Part shown: positions 23,222-35,410 of the stretch, in pieces
Position numbering within the stretch: the stretch's first letter is position 1
Layout: every line of letters begins with the position of its first letter
NCBI GenBank assembly: GCA_963691655.1
Contig: OY829326.1
Span: 41,257,989-41,321,988 of the forward strand
DNA: 64,000 nucleotides
Source: Toxonevra muliebris
Taxonomy: Eukaryota; Arthropoda; Insecta; Diptera; Pallopteridae
Direction: 5' to 3'
Program-made: the position numbers and the translations under genes
The notes under the pieces: generated by a model
The model's input: only the letters and a program-made list of their open reading frames with translations
What the model was told of the DNA's origin: nothing
Database searches by the model: none

Positions 23222-24494
23222 GACCATTTGCACCATATCGTGTATAGGGCTAATATAAATATGTACCTCCTTTTTCGAAAAGAACGTAATAATATTTTAG
23301 TTATTTATTCTATTAAAAATGTTTGTTGTGAAAATATAAATAAATTTTGTACTTTCCTAATTATTTGTATTGCAATTATTAAAATATATGAATAGAAAGA
23401 AACAAATAATGTTCAATTTAGAAAATAGAAATATTTACTTTTAGAGTTCAAAAGACTTTTGTACAAAGAAACATGATTCAAGTTGCGTCTGGTTTTAATT
23501 TGGGATAATCGCAAATTGCATTCATTTAGTTCACTTAGCGGTTCCCAAACTATGTTCCGCGGAACACTGGTGATTTGTTGAAGATAAACAAGTGTTCTGC
23601 GTAAAAATCAAATTTATCTCGTGATATGAGAAAAAATAATTTATGTTTTTATTCGTTCTTTAACAATAACAAAAATGAGATATATATATAGATGGGGATT
23701 TCGTCTCAAGTGAACCCACTCTTAAAATCCATCGGACTTAAACTTGCACAAACTTTAGTGCTATTGGGTATTAGTTAATACAGCAAATTTAAATGAGATT
23801 GGTCAAAAACTACTCGATTTGGAGGAGGTAGAATTTTGACATTTTGGTCATACAGCCCCTGCTTTGAATCCATGTTACTAATCACCTATTGCAATTAGAA
23901 AATTTTGTCTAAAACGTTTTCGACCAATTTTTATTCAATCTTTTGCAAAAAAAAAATTGTTGTTTTTTTTAAAATGTGGTAACTTTTTTTCAAAATCAAA
24001 AATGGTTTTAACTTTTTTCAAAAAGAACGTTTTTTTATGTATTGAAATGAATGTCGAATAACCCGAACATATAAGAATTCAACTTTCCAACATTGAGCCT
24101 GATATTTAAAGAATTTGTAGTCATATAGGGGAATGTTCTCAGGCTTGGACCATGTTTTGTTTTTTGGCCATAACTTTTGTTCTAGGCCGAATCGCTTCTA
24201 TTATAAAATATTGTTACAAAGATGGTTCATTCTGCAACATTGCATTCAGTTTCGATCAGTAGTTTAGGAGCTATTAGTGGTAAAAAAAGTACCCAGACTC
24301 GTCCCACTGTTCTCAGACTTGGCCGACTGTAAAAAATCGATGAAAAGTGACCTGGAAATTATAGAAAATGACTGACATAAAGTAAAGAATGGATAAAAGA
24401 AGTTTGAAGTTGAAATGAGAAGCTGTCTATGTGGTTCTTCAGAATATATTTCATGTTTTAATTGAAGTGAAAAGAAAATTAAAATTGAATTGAG
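23222..24494. other. Non-coding, transposon debris
   Basis: No gene. From about 24130 the phrases 'ctcaggcttgg', 'gtacccagactc' and 'ctcagacttggcc' echo reversed phrases at 25030-25065 and 25400-25440, suggesting the remains of one DNA transposon interrupted by the SINE that follows. Confidence 0.4.
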
Positions 24495-24780
24495 TACTAC
24501 TACTATTATGGCACAACAGCCCATGAAGGGCCAAGGCCGAGCTTTTCGCATCCATTCATGTTGTGTGAGTTATATTTATACACGAATGGAAGGGACCTAC
24601 AGTTTCATGCCGAATCCGATCGGCGAAGTGAAAGGTATTTTTTAACTCTTGGAGGTTTGCCATTGCCAGCCAAGAGGTGGTGCAAAGTTGGAAAGTTGGA
24701 AAGTTGGTGCAAAGTTTTTATTTTGAATTTTTTGATTTTTGAGCGTGCCGAGATATGAACCCGGGCTCGTCTGCGTAATG
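24495..24780 (-). mobile_element. tRNA-derived SINE (family 1), copy 1
   Basis: In SINE orientation (minus strand) the head carries a B-box-like GGTTCATATC, then a conserved body (TTGGCTGGCAATGG, TTCGCCGATCGGATTCGGC) and a tail TTGTGCCATAATAGTAGTAG. The A-box half of the head is missing. Likely target duplications of about 12 bases, AAAATTGAATTGA and AAAATTGACTGA, flank it. It sits inside a DNA-transposon remnant. Confidence 0.75.
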
Positions 24781-24804
24781 AAAAATGAAAATTGACTGAA
24801 TATA

Positions 24805-24960
24805 AAACTGCTGCCTTGCATTCGATGCATGTAATGGAGCTATTTCTGTCGCGGCGACGAGGCATCGATTCAAGGCACACGCTACAAAGTTGTTCGTCTT
24901 CGTCAGACGATGATGATTTTGGCCGTTTTTTGTGTCATTTTTGTGTGGCGATTGTGAGCA
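24805..24960 (-). pseudogene. Zinc-finger tail of a dead DNA transposase
   Basis: Minus-strand translation gives an acidic Ser-rich stretch (SSSSDEDE), then CSVCLESMP and a later CIECKAAV. This Cys-x2-Cys pair set resembles the C-terminal PHD/RING-like finger of pogo/Tigger-type transposases. The frame is then cut off by the SINE at 24495-24780. No DDE domain is visible. Assignment is tentative. Confidence 0.4.
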
Positions 24961-25907
24961 AGATTGAACCGTTCTGGTACTTAAAAATAACTTTCCAATG
25001 ACAAAATAGATCATAACATTCAAAACAAAGAAGGCCCAAGTCTGGGTACTTTTTATGGCCTGTGTCTGGTAATACGCTACTTTTTGCGCGTCATCATATC
25101 CGAAACAAAAAAAAACGTTGTGCAATAACCAAATTATCATGCAAAACTTGTCGTAAACACATAGACGAACAATTTCACTGTACTTATTTGGATCGTGGCA
25201 TGATTATTTTTTGAGTTATTCACATTTAAAAACACACGAAAAAAGTTTTCGGAAAAAAATCACACACTTGATTTAGATAAACAGGCTTTTAGTTTAAGTT
25301 TTCAACTACGACTGTCATGAAATGTCATAAAAAGTTTGTGGTCGACAAGACAAACATTTTTACAACAACAAATAGTGGAAAAATTTCGAGAACGACGAGG
25401 TGGCCCGAGTTTGGGTACGGCCCGTGTCTGGCAACCCTGCCCTACATAATTGAATTATTTTTACTAATTTCATTATTTTCTTCTTTATTTACTGTTTATT
25501 TCGTTTGTAACTCTTATATGTATGAATATTTTCAAAAACATAACCTTATAACTTACACATATAAAAAACAAGTGTTCCTCGATCCGAAATGGTTGGGAAC
25601 CGCTGGGATAACTTATAATATAAATTCTTTAATCTTTCATTCGTGTACAAATCTTTAATCTTATTTTCAGTAAAATATTTTTTTTTATTATTTCGGTTAT
25701 TTCTTTCATTCTTTTAATTTTTAATAAATTGCTAACACATAGGCAAATAATTTTATATAGTAACTGGTTTTTTAAGACAAGAAGAAATGAATCAACAAAT
25801 ATGTTTTATTTACACAAATGCACTCTTCATTTAAATACAAATGCCGCAAATCGTAATTTAGAGTACTGACTCCTTTGCTCTGTATATCTCCGTATCTGAT
25901 GCATTTC

Positions 25908-25958
25908 TATATAAATCCGTTCAAATTTAAAATTTCATCAATTCTAATCAGTTCAGTG
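25908..25958 (+). promoter_or_regulatory. Possible core promoter of the 25973 protease
   Basis: TATATAAA at 25908-25915 is followed by overlapping initiator-like TCAGTT (A at 25950) and TCAGTG (A at 25955). The spacing of about 40 bases is longer than the usual 30, so the exact start is uncertain. Confidence 0.4.
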
Positions 25959-25972
25959 ATAAAGAAAGTTAA

Positions 25973-26767
25973 ATGAGCACTCAAATTAAAATGAAAATAA
26001 TTTTATTATTAATAATATTAGAATTAGGATATCTTCAAGTAATACATGGACAACAAAAGAAAGAAAATGCGGTCTCTAGAGCTAATATTAATGGGCGGAT
26101 TGTTGGAGGAACACGTGCAGACTGGCGGAATTATCGTTTTATTGTAGCAATATTTTATTTGGGTTCACCCAGTTGCGGTGGTGCACTCATTACGAAAAGA
26201 CACGTTCTCACCGCTGCACATTGCATTTATGGAACTAAAGCTAAAGAACTTAAAGTCAAAGCCGGGGTCAAACATTGTTCGCAGAAAGGGATAGTAAGAT
26301 ACGTGAGGAAAATAATCAAGCACGCTAGATACAACCCCAAAACTTTGCATAATGATATCGGAGTAATCAAGTTGAAGAGATCATTTTCAAATACTGTTAC
26401 ACCAATAGCACTACAGGGTAACGAAGTTAAGACAGGAACAGGTTGTATAGTGTTGGGTTATGGTTTAACTTCAGAAAATGCAGCGCCATCAGATTACCTG
26501 CGAAAGGCTCTCGTACCAGTAACTGACCGTGACGATTGCAAAAAAAAATATAAAGGAATGTCACAAATCAGAAGAAATCAAATTTGTGCTTCGGATCCGG
26601 GTAAAAAAGATTCATGTTATGGTGATTCTGGCGGTCCTTTGGTATGCGGGAAAGCCCTTACCGGGATCGTTTCGTGGGGTTATGGATGTGCTCTAAAAAA
26701 TTTTCCTGGTGTTTATTCTAAAGTTAGCAAATTTTTACGATTTTGCAATGCAGCTACTAATTTGTAA
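25973..26767 (+). CDS. Trypsin-like serine protease, 264 aa
   Basis: A secreted S1-family protease. Either the ATG at 25973 or the one at 25991 (Met7, directly before the hydrophobic signal segment) could be used; I give the longer form. The signal ends near residue 26, the propeptide ends at Arg42, and IVGG follows. The triad is His83 (TAAHC), Asp128 (HNDIGVI) and Ser219 (GDSGGP). Asp213 marks trypsin specificity. It differs from the 0-10 kb set in its Lys-rich surface and HNDIGVIKL around Asp. AATAAA is at 26857-26862. It is separated from the cluster by TRAPPC11 and about 10 kb of repeats. A broken relative lies at 35550. Confidence 0.92.
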   Translation: MSTQIKMKIILLLIILELGYLQVIHGQQKKENAVSRANINGRIVGGTRADWRNYRFIVAIFYLGSPSCGGALITKRHVLTAAHCIYGTKAKELKVKAGVKHCSQKGIVRYVRKIIKHARYNPKTLHNDIGVIKLKRSFSNTVTPIALQGNEVKTGTGCIVLGYGLTSENAAPSDYLRKALVPVTDRDDCKKKYKGMSQIRRNQICASDPGKKDSCYGDSGGPLVCGKALTGIVSWGYGCALKNFPGVYSKVSKFLRFCNAATNL

Positions 26768-26862
26768 TTTTAAAATAATGTAAATTTTTTAATATAAGTA
26801 GAAAATATGGAGCAATAACAAATGCTTCAGAAAGTTAAGCTAAATTTATTGAAATTAATAAA

Positions 26863-28453
26863 AAAAATTGTATTGTGATTTTAATATAATATAAATTATT
26901 GCAAAATCTAATTATGTTTTTATTAAAAAAGCATGGAAACGTTTTTTTCCTATTTTTGAAATAAATTAAATAGATATATGGTTCAAAAAGATTGCCTAAT
27001 ATGGAACTCGTATTCAGGTTCGATCTTTACATGGAATGAGTTCATATACAGCGACAAGTAGTAAACTTGAAGGCTACAAGCATTTGTTTCCCAAAAATGA
27101 ATGGAAAGTAGATATTTTTCTAATTTTAAATTTGAAATTTCACTTGTAGCTTTTTTCCCCAAAAATGAAACCTCTCTTTCCTGTCTACCTTCTTAAAGAA
27201 ACTGCAGCCTTTTTTACCACGTTTATATTATGAATTGAATTTGCAAATTTCAGATCATTTTTCTAAAGTAAAAAATGAAGAAATATTTCTGATTGACCAT
27301 TATAAAAAGTTTAAACTTTAAGCACTGCTATTTTTATTAAAGCTCATCTACTGTTTGAATTAAGAGGAACCTGCACTTTCTCGGTTTGGAAAAATCGATT
27401 TTTTTAAATCTGCCCTATTTGAAAATATTATGTTTGAAGAGTATTTTGTGGAAATTTCAGTGAGAAACTCGGAGTACTTTCGAAGATATAGACAATTATA
27501 GCACCAAACGTAAGTATATTTTATATTACACTGTGCAACAATTTTAGGGTCATGGAATCTAACGGAGGTCGGTAGTATTGGTACAGAGTAACTAAACCCT
27601 AAGAGGGTTTTAAAAAAATAGCTCGCTTTTAAATGTTATAGCCTTTCGAAGTTGAGCTGTTTTAGTGTATTTTTTAATTCTATTTTCTGTTTATAAAGGT
27701 AGATACACATTAGGTTGGCGATACGTGACGCTGTGCTACGCAACGTGATGCTCTATATACACACTAGATTGATGCGATGAATCTTCGAATCATGAAACTT
27801 CTTTCAATTTGTTGACGAAACAAATCTGAAAACTGGCTACGGTCACTCATTAAAAATCAACTTTTTTTTAACAAATTTGAAAAGTTTCAAGTATATCTAT
27901 TTTTTTTTTAGAAAAAATTATGTGAACTTCGACATTCGATTCTCCGTGTCATGTCAGGGGTTGCACAGTGTTATTAGTCTGAAATTTCAATATATTCCTC
28001 TACACAACAATTTCTTTTTCTTAATTCTTTTCTTAGTTTTAACGTTGTTTTTACGAAAACAAAATTCTATTTTTGAGAAAATCAATTTTGTGGGTCCAAC
28101 ACTTTCGGAATAGTTGGCCAAACAAAATAATCGTAGTATGTCCTGAGACTATAGTCAAAATTTGTTTAAGGGTATTTTTTGTAGGCGCTCCAGTGAACCG
28201 CAATCGTGCACGCCATTTAATGACGATCGTAATGAAATCGTCCTCGATGAAGCAACAAAAAAACCTGTAAATAATTTTTTTTTTTTTAATTATTAGACAA
28301 TTTTTTCTTGTACTTAAAGTCTATAAATATATGTGAAAAAAATGTCGGAGTCTAAAAGTACATTTTTGATTAATTTATCAGTTCTATAATAACTGCTTAA
28401 AGTTTTCTACATTCTAAAGCTGAAAATTTTACTGGCTGTTTTCCACAATACAC
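26863..28453. other. Non-coding spacer
   Basis: No gene recognised. Short frames at 27877-28270 have no motif that I can place. AT-rich throughout. Confidence 0.4.
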
Positions 28454-29089
28454 TTCTTCACAGTTTTGCTTACACTTAAAGCGATTTTTTTGGCTATCTA
28501 ATTTTTTAGCAAAATCTTTAGAGCTTTATAACAATAATTTATGAGTTATCACCAGAAAACGGATTAAATGAGGTATTCTCCTTTTTCTTTCTATTTAATT
28601 CTACATGATGGCTGATTTTTTGCAATTTTCCAAATATAGTGCCTTTTTCACTTTTCTTTTAAAATTTTTGGTACCTTTTTTCTGCTTCTTTTGGGCTTTT
28701 CTTTTTACCAATTGCGCCATTTTTTAGTATTTAATTAATTTTTCTAGCACAAATGGAAAGCATTTTTTGAATTCTTCACAGTTTTGCTTACACTTAAAGC
28801 GATTTTTTTGGCTATCTAATTTTTTAGCAAAATCTTTAGAGCTTTATAACAATAATTTATGAGTTATCACCAGAAAACGGATTAAATGAGGTATTCTCCT
28901 TTTTCTTTCTATTTAATTCTACATGATGGCTGATTTTTTGCAATTTTCCAAATATAGTGCCTTTTTCACTTTTCTTTTAAAATTTTTGGTACCTTTTTTC
29001 TGCTTCTTTTGGGCTTTTCTTTTTACCAATTGCGCCATTTTTTAGTATTTAATTAATTTTTCTAGCACAAATGGAAAGCATTTTTTGAA
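28454..29089. repeat. Exact 318-bp tandem duplication
   Basis: Unit 28454-28771 is repeated at 28772-29089. Reading the two side by side I find no difference. Each ends 'ggaaagcattttttgaa'. The unit is AT-rich and non-coding. The perfect identity means a very recent event or an assembly artefact. Confidence 0.9.
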
Positions 29090-29618
29090 TAAAAAAAAAA
29101 AAAATTTAATTGCAATTGACTTCCAATTTTCGTTGTGCTTTTTTCAATTTAATGCTGCTTTTTTAGCGCCTTTTTCTGCCTTTATGCAATTTTATTTTTA
29201 GTTTTTCTTAGTTTTTAAGTCCACAAAATCCACAATGTTTTTTGAATGTAACACGATTTCCAAAAACTCAGTAATTTTATCAATTTAATCAGCAGTTTAA
29301 ACGACTTCATTGGGACATATTTAAATTTTACAAAATTCCGTTTGAATTTCAATCAAGCTAATAGAATACAAATACAGTAACCTTGAAAATGGGAGGTTAT
29401 TTGTTCAGAAGTACAAACAATCTAAGAATATGTAGTAACTTTCTATTATTGGCATGAAATTTGGTTTATTTATATATTTACTGTGCTATATTTATTTCAT
29501 GTTCGGTACATTTATTTAATCTAAGGAATCTGAGCATTCAACAGACAAGAAACACCTGAAATTTAATCGAAAAATCAATTGTTTATTTTAGCAATTGCAG
29601 AAAGCAAAAATACTGAAT

Positions 29619-29654
29619 GTAGACTCAGCTCGACATTGCCTGAGCTGAGTCTAC
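29619..29654. repeat. Perfect 13-bp hairpin, 10-base loop
   Basis: GTAGACTCAGCTC at 29619-29631 pairs exactly with GAGCTGAGTCTAC at 29642-29654 across a 10-base loop. It is GC-richer than its surroundings. No T-run follows that would suggest a terminator; function unknown. Confidence 0.75.
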
Positions 29655-30206
29655 CAATTAATTTATTTTTTTATGTGTGTTTATGTGAACCGAATTTTTT
29701 AAACATGTGTTGTTGAATTGATTCAGCACTATTGAGCATAATCTAAGAATGTCCATCTGTCAATTGACTGACCAAACCAGGGGAGGAGGTTCCCCTCTTA
29801 CTGATGAAAATCTCATACATTTTGGTCTTTGGTCATGAGAAAACAAGAAGACAATTTAAAGGGACATCCTTTAGGAAATCTCTGAATCCGCTAATGAACT
29901 CATCTCATTTTTTAAGGATTCTTAAATTTAAACTCTGAAATTTCCATGTTAAACGAATAAAGTTTTTTTTTATTTTTGTTTAAAGATTTAAAAATGAGTT
30001 TACGGACCAAAACCTAATAAATTTACTAGTAACCGAGTTTTCAAACTAAACTTCTGAAAATGTTATTTTTTAAGGTGATAACATCTTTACTTGGGGCTGA
30101 AGAAAAATTTATAGTGAATTAATAGGAATTAATAGGAATTAAAATCAAATGTAACGTCGATGTCGTGTGAGTTTATAAGTGTGCGTATAAATAAATAAAT
30201 AAATGT

Positions 30207-30905
30207 AGTGCCGGTTATGTTAAACTTTCGTACCACTAAGTGGAGGGTGGTGAACCGCACCCCGAAAGTATGCAGTCTTATTATTAGTACAAACAGATTA
30301 AGAAAGGTGAATTTTTAATATAAAAATAGGACCCTAAAAATATACCGCACTTTTATTATTTTGTATATAAATATTGTGGTGGTTATGTTAAACTTTCGTA
30401 CTGCCAGGTGAAAGGTGGTGAATTGGACCCCAAAAGTATGCTGTGGGGCCCTAAAAGTATACCGCACATTTATTATTTTGTCTGTAATTATAGTGCCAGT
30501 TATTTTAATCTTTCGTACCGCTAGATGGTGGGTGGTGAATTGCACCCCGTAAAAATGCTATCTTATTATTACAATAAACAGATATGGTTGTTATTAGAAT
30601 AAACTTATTAAGATAGGTGAATTTTTAATATTAAAAATGGGGCCCTAAAAGTATACCGCACATTTATTATTTTGTCTGTAATTATAGTGCCAGTTATTTT
30701 AATCTTTCGTACCGCTAGATGGTGGGTGGTGAATTGCACCCGGAAAAATGCTATCTTATTATTACAATAAACAGATTAAGGTGAACTTTTTAATATTACA
30801 AATAGGACTTAAAAAGTGTATCGTATTTTTATTATTTAGTCTGTGTTTACCGGGTGAAGCGTGGTGAATTGGACCCGAAAGTATGCTGTCTTATTATTAG
30901 TATAA
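30207..30905. repeat. Degenerate satellite-like array, about five units
   Basis: A block reading 'ttatgttaaactttcgtacc', then a 'ggtggtgaa' phrase, 'ccccgaaagtatgc', 'cttattattag' and 'ccctaaaagtataccgcac' recurs about five times. Spacing between equivalent points is 169, 116 and 194 bases, so units lost or gained parts. Two adjacent units near 30440-30560 and 30640-30760 are almost identical. Confidence 0.75.
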
Positions 30906-30944
30906 AAAGAAAAATACAGAAAAGTTTTCCATCATATTTAATAT

Positions 30945-31403
30945 ATGTATATGGGACATTCTCTGTCAACAGGAGACCCCTCCCCCTTCCTCGAAAATTT
31001 GTTAAGGTATTTCAGGGCATGTTTGGGCTTAAATATAATTAAAAATACGTTTTTTGGGAAGTTTTCTGATGACTTGGGACACGTGATACACGAAAAACTG
31101 TAACATTTCCCGTAAAAAATAATATTGGATTCATTTTCAGTGAAAAAAAATATATGAAAAAAGGCTTTATCTTTTTTTTACGATGACTTGGGTAAACGTA
31201 CGCTTGATAAAACTATTCTTTCAAGGTGAGGTGGTAGACTTGCAGCCGCTATATTGATCCGCCATCATGCCAAATCAAAAAAGGCCTTGTTAAATTCGAA
31301 ACTAGAGGTAATAAGCTTTCATTTCAGCCCAAACATGCCCTGAAATACCTTAACCAATTTTGGACAGGGGGGGTTTCCCGTTGATAGAGAATGTCACATA
31401 TAC
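30945..31403. mobile_element. MITE with about 75-bp inverted ends
   Basis: Left arm phrases 'gacattctctgtcaac' and 'taaggtatttcagggcatg' pair with right arm 'catgccctgaaatacctta' and 'gttgatagagaatgtc'. About 240 bases of unrelated sequence lie between. Outer ends are TATA-rich, so the exact termini and target duplication are uncertain. Confidence 0.7.
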
Positions 31404-32776
31404 AAAATCATGATTATACTTACTGAAATAAACAAAATAAATTACGATGCGTCAAATCTATGATACATCATTCCAGATATCTCGATAACGAATACGATGA
31501 CTTGGTCTTCGTTTGCGCTACTTCTTGCTTGTCGTGTAGTGCGGTCAGTATGAAAAAGCACGTCCATTCCTTCACCATTTATTGTAGGGTGTGAGTCAAC
31601 CTTTAGATTTAGTTAAAATTTGCTTTGATGCATCCTATGAGAATTGCATAATATTTATAGGTAATATCATCTCAAACAATATTTGGCAATTAACAAATGT
31701 CAATGTGATTACAAAATTAAAATCGAAAAAATGTAATTCGTACTTGACCCCGAGAGAAAAGTTTATTAAAATATTTACATAAATAATATGACTAAATCTG
31801 TTTTTTTTTAATACTACATTTGCTAATACAAGTGTAAAAAATTAATAAGATAAGCTTTTACTGTTTTGAGACAATGAGACACATTCATACAAAATTTTAA
31901 TCAAAAATATTTAAAATAAATAACTTCAAAATTGCGTTATTATTTTAACAGTATTGAAATGCATTAGCGTCCTTAGGTTCGATATTTGGTTGGTAAGCTT
32001 CCAAGGACATATAAATATTTTCTTGAATCTATTTCGTTTTGCTACTATTTGCTACTATTGCCTTAAACGGGTAGTAAAAGTCATCTGACTGACCGCAGGC
32101 GTAGCAGTCTAAAAGGTAAGAAGTTATTTTCTTTATATCTACACATCATTCGAGACACATAAAGGAATTACTTGTGAAGAAGATCCTGCCAAACAAGAAT
32201 TGCTCTTGTTAAAAATGTTCAACGATACCGTCTATGTTGGCATGCGCGCTTTTTTAACCTCCTAACTCACTTGGACATCTTTAAATCATTCTGTATAAAA
32301 AGAAAGGAAAAAAAAAATAGAATTTTTTCAAGTGTGTTTTTTGCAGCTTAAGAGACAAAATTCGAATTAGGAATTAATAAATCATTCTCCGAACTTTTCT
32401 CTGGAATACAAATGATTTTTGCCTGACTTCAAGTTGAAGCAAAAAAGCCATTCATGCATAAATGTGCATAAGGGCTTATGTGTGATCGGTAGACAGGTAC
32501 GTACAAGTTAGACGCGATGCACATTGCCGTTGAGTTATTTATTTGCATTTTTATTGCTAACTTCTCTTCAAGAGAGGAGACAGAGTTTCTTCTTAACAAT
32601 CAAGTGAATATTGAAAAACATCTGCGCAAGACTTTGGAACATAAAGATAAGGTGACAGTTTTAGATTGCGATTAGTGAATCATTTAGAGTTTATGAATAT
32701 AATAGAAGTGAAGTTTAGATTGTCGTTGTCAGAAGAATGGCGGTATTTTGTACATTTCAAACAGAATGTACATATA
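31404..32776. other. Intergenic, no gene seen
   Basis: AT-rich sequence with no coding signal or repeat I can place. Confidence 0.4.
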
Positions 32777-33420
32777 CAGTGACTCACAAAATCGATCGAA
32801 TAAGGAAACATTTTTGGGCACGATAAATAGGCAGGAATAGCGTCAAATAAAAAATGAAAACCACAGAAAAGTTTCCACACGAAAGTCCCGAAAGTTCCAA
32901 AATGTTGACCATGAATTCCGATTTTTAAAAACTCCATAGCTCTGTTATTGCTCCTTACAAATGAAAACATAAAACAAAAATAATGTTTTAAATCGGATAA
33001 TGTGTATTGGTATTCTCTTATTCGATCGCTTTTGTGAAATTTAGAAGTTTCGACCACAATTTACACTTTTCATACTATTTTTGCCGACTTTTTTAAAAAC
33101 ATATAAGCTTTAGAAAATGATTTTTGCATTATGCTTGTATTTGTTAGGTGCAATAATAAAGCTGTGAAATGTGGGAATGCGGGAAAAAAAATTTGAATGA
33201 AAAATATTTAAAGATCGCAATTCATGGTCAACATTTTCTAGCTTTTGAGAACATTTTAGAGCCTGAAGATGTCATTTGATTTTAAAAATTATGCTTCTTT
33301 TGTGTTCGTGTAAAAGAGTAAAAACTTTTCTGCGCTGTTATTTTTCGATTTGACGTCAATCTTAGCCATTTATCGTGTCCCAAAAATGTTTTCTTATTCG
33401 ATCGCTTTTGTGAGTTACTG
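32777..33420. mobile_element. Tc1/mariner-type MITE, 644 bp, TA target site
   Basis: Ends are CAGTGACTCACAAAA and, inward from the right, CAGTAACTCACAAAA, with TA at 32775-32776 and 33421-33422. The inverted arms extend about 80 bases ('cgatcgaataag', 'aaacatttttggg', 'cacgataaat'). The 125-codon minus-strand open frame inside has no transposase motif. Related ends are at 1600, 6310 and, more diverged, 40008/41749. Confidence 0.85.
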
Positions 33421-34177
33421 TATATGTATTCGTTTATCCCTTGACATGCGTTTTGGGTCAATATTCCTACTTATGTAGTAAATTGTTGGTCAATTTTGGC
33501 TACCATAAGATAAACCGGCACGAAACGTTGGATAAAATTTTCGATTAAGTTAAATATTTAATTATCATACGAGGAAGTATTTATTTGCGGTACAATAAAC
33601 AAAATTTTTCTATAACAAGACAACTTGAGTTAATAGATAGGCACAGTAAAAGTTAGAAGAAACGCCTTTAAACCTAAGTGAAAAAGCTTAAGAGTTCTAG
33701 TACCGACGCATAGTGGTTTGACTCCTTTAAAAATATAGAAAAAATAAAAGTATTTGCTTCAGGCACATAAATTTTAATACAGGTAATTATTTTAAAGTAC
33801 TGATGGGCAAAATAAAATATTGGAAATGGACGTTGTTTTGAGGGAGTTACAATAGAAAGTGATAAAAGTCTGTAAATTAGAAAATTTGCTAAATTTCTCA
33901 AATTAAGTTTAAAAAGAATTCTGTGGTCAGTGGAGTATAGTAAAATTTTATGGGAAATATTATTTTTAAAATATATTAACAAAAATATCCACTGTTATAG
34001 ATATTGAGTTAGTATTCTTCATAAAAATCTATAATAGGTTTTTGAACAAAATAAATCTGTCAAATTAATCGTATGGCCAGATATGATCAAATTCGATTAG
34101 TCAATCAAAAATATTTATTCCTCCATAGATGAGTAGTTATCTTGCAATCTTTTTTAATGTTCAGTAGTACCCCACTC
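33421..34177. other. Intergenic, no gene seen
   Basis: AT-rich; a phrase 'cgaaacgttgg' at about 33521 recalls the Penelope-type motif at 46426 but lacks the upstream half. Confidence 0.4.
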
Positions 34178-34434
34178 TGTCGCTATAGCGGTAGAGGGTG
34201 TCCGGGTTCAATGATCGACATGCTCAAAAATAGAAAATACAAATATTTTACCACAGCACCACCTCTTGGCTGGCAATGGTTGCCTATGAAAAGCGCTTCA
34301 CTTCGCCGTTCGGGTTCGGCCTAAAACTGTAGGTCCCTTCCATTCGTATATAAATATGAGTTATTATAGAACGTGAATGGATACAAAAACGCTCGTTCTT
34401 GTTGTCGGCCCTCAATAAGCTGTTGTGCCATAAA
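34178..34434 (+). mobile_element. tRNA-derived SINE (family 1), copy 2
   Basis: This copy is in plus orientation. The head has 'gctatagcggtagaggg' and B-box-like GGTTCAATGATC, then the family body (CCACCTCTTGGCTGGCAATGG, CACTTCGCCGTTCGGG, ACTGTAGGTCCCTTCC) and the tail TGTTGTGCCATAAAAG. The middle of the tRNA-like head is deleted compared with the 58726 copy. Confidence 0.75.
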
Positions 34435-34815
34435 AGAAAAAGAATAACCCTACAGGGAAATTTAACGAAGATGATTTTTCCTTTTAATATATTACCCTCT
34501 AATCTCCTTTCTAAAGAACGTTTGGTTCTTTTCTAATATTTTTTACAATACAAAATTAATTGCTTTACAGTTTTATATAAGCACATAAACAAAAAAAAAA
34601 AACAATATTCCTCTGACTTTCCCCTTTTATTATTGCACTTTGTTTTTAAATTCCTGTAAAATTTGGAAAATGCGTGTTAAGTAAACTGAAGATATTTTGA
34701 AACATTTTCATTTAAAAATTAAAGTTTCACATAAAATTTAAAGTAGCAGATAGTAGCAGTCAATTTTTGATTCAGTTTTTATCTAATTTTTATCTTCAAA
34801 AAAACTATTTTTTAA

Positions 34816-35410
34816 TTACACTGCTCAACAGAATTTACCAAAAAAAAAAAGCTCAAGAATTTTGAAAGTTGATCTTATATAATTCGAGTATGCTGAACAT
34901 GATGGCGTTTCTAGTTATACGTATAAAAACACTGCACAATGGAATTGACCAAAAAGAAAAGCTCAAGAGTTTTGAGAGTGGATCTTATATAATTCGAGTA
35001 CTCTGAACATAATGGCATAATGAACATAATTTTCAGTTTTTCTCTATATCGTCCAATTATTTTGTAACGGGTTGAAAAAAAAATCGTACCTAAAAAATAT
35101 TGTTTGTAGATTTTTGTTTTATTTAAAAATCTATAAGCAATTTTTGTAAGGACGTTATAGAGGAAAACTAAAAAAGCCATCATGTTCAGCATACTCGAAA
35201 TATATAAGATCCACTTTCAAAACTCTTGAGCTTTTCTTTTTGTTCAATTCCATTGTGCAGTGTTTTTATACATATATGATTTTTTTAACTGTTATAAAAA
35301 AGAAATTAGACGTGATAGAGAAAAACTAAAAACGTCATCATGTTAAGCGTACTAATTATATAAGATCCACTTTCAAAACTCTTGAGCTTTTTTGACCGTT
35401 GTACGGTGTT
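34816..35410. mobile_element. Nested inverted-repeat element with four related arms
   Basis: A block of about 90 bases ('aagctcaaga.ttttgaaag', 'gatcttatataattcgagta', 'ctgaacatgatggc') occurs twice in direct orientation (about 34820 and 34926) and twice inverted (about 35178 and 35335). This looks like one foldback/MITE copy inserted in or duplicated within another. No coding sequence. Confidence 0.75.

Noticed and set aside
24718..25140. 140-codon minus-strand open frame
   Set aside because: The adjacent frame carries the zinc-finger residues; this frame is a shadow over the transposon and SINE junction.
27000..27040. B-box-like 'caggttcgatct'
   Set aside because: No A box, body or tail of either SINE family nearby.
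32680..33057. 125-codon minus-strand open frame
   Set aside because: It lies inside a Tc1-type MITE, starts beyond its end and has no transposase motif.
33505..33545. Second Penelope/hammerhead-like motif
   Set aside because: Only 'cgaaacgttgg' is present; the CTGAnGA strand and stem II are missing.
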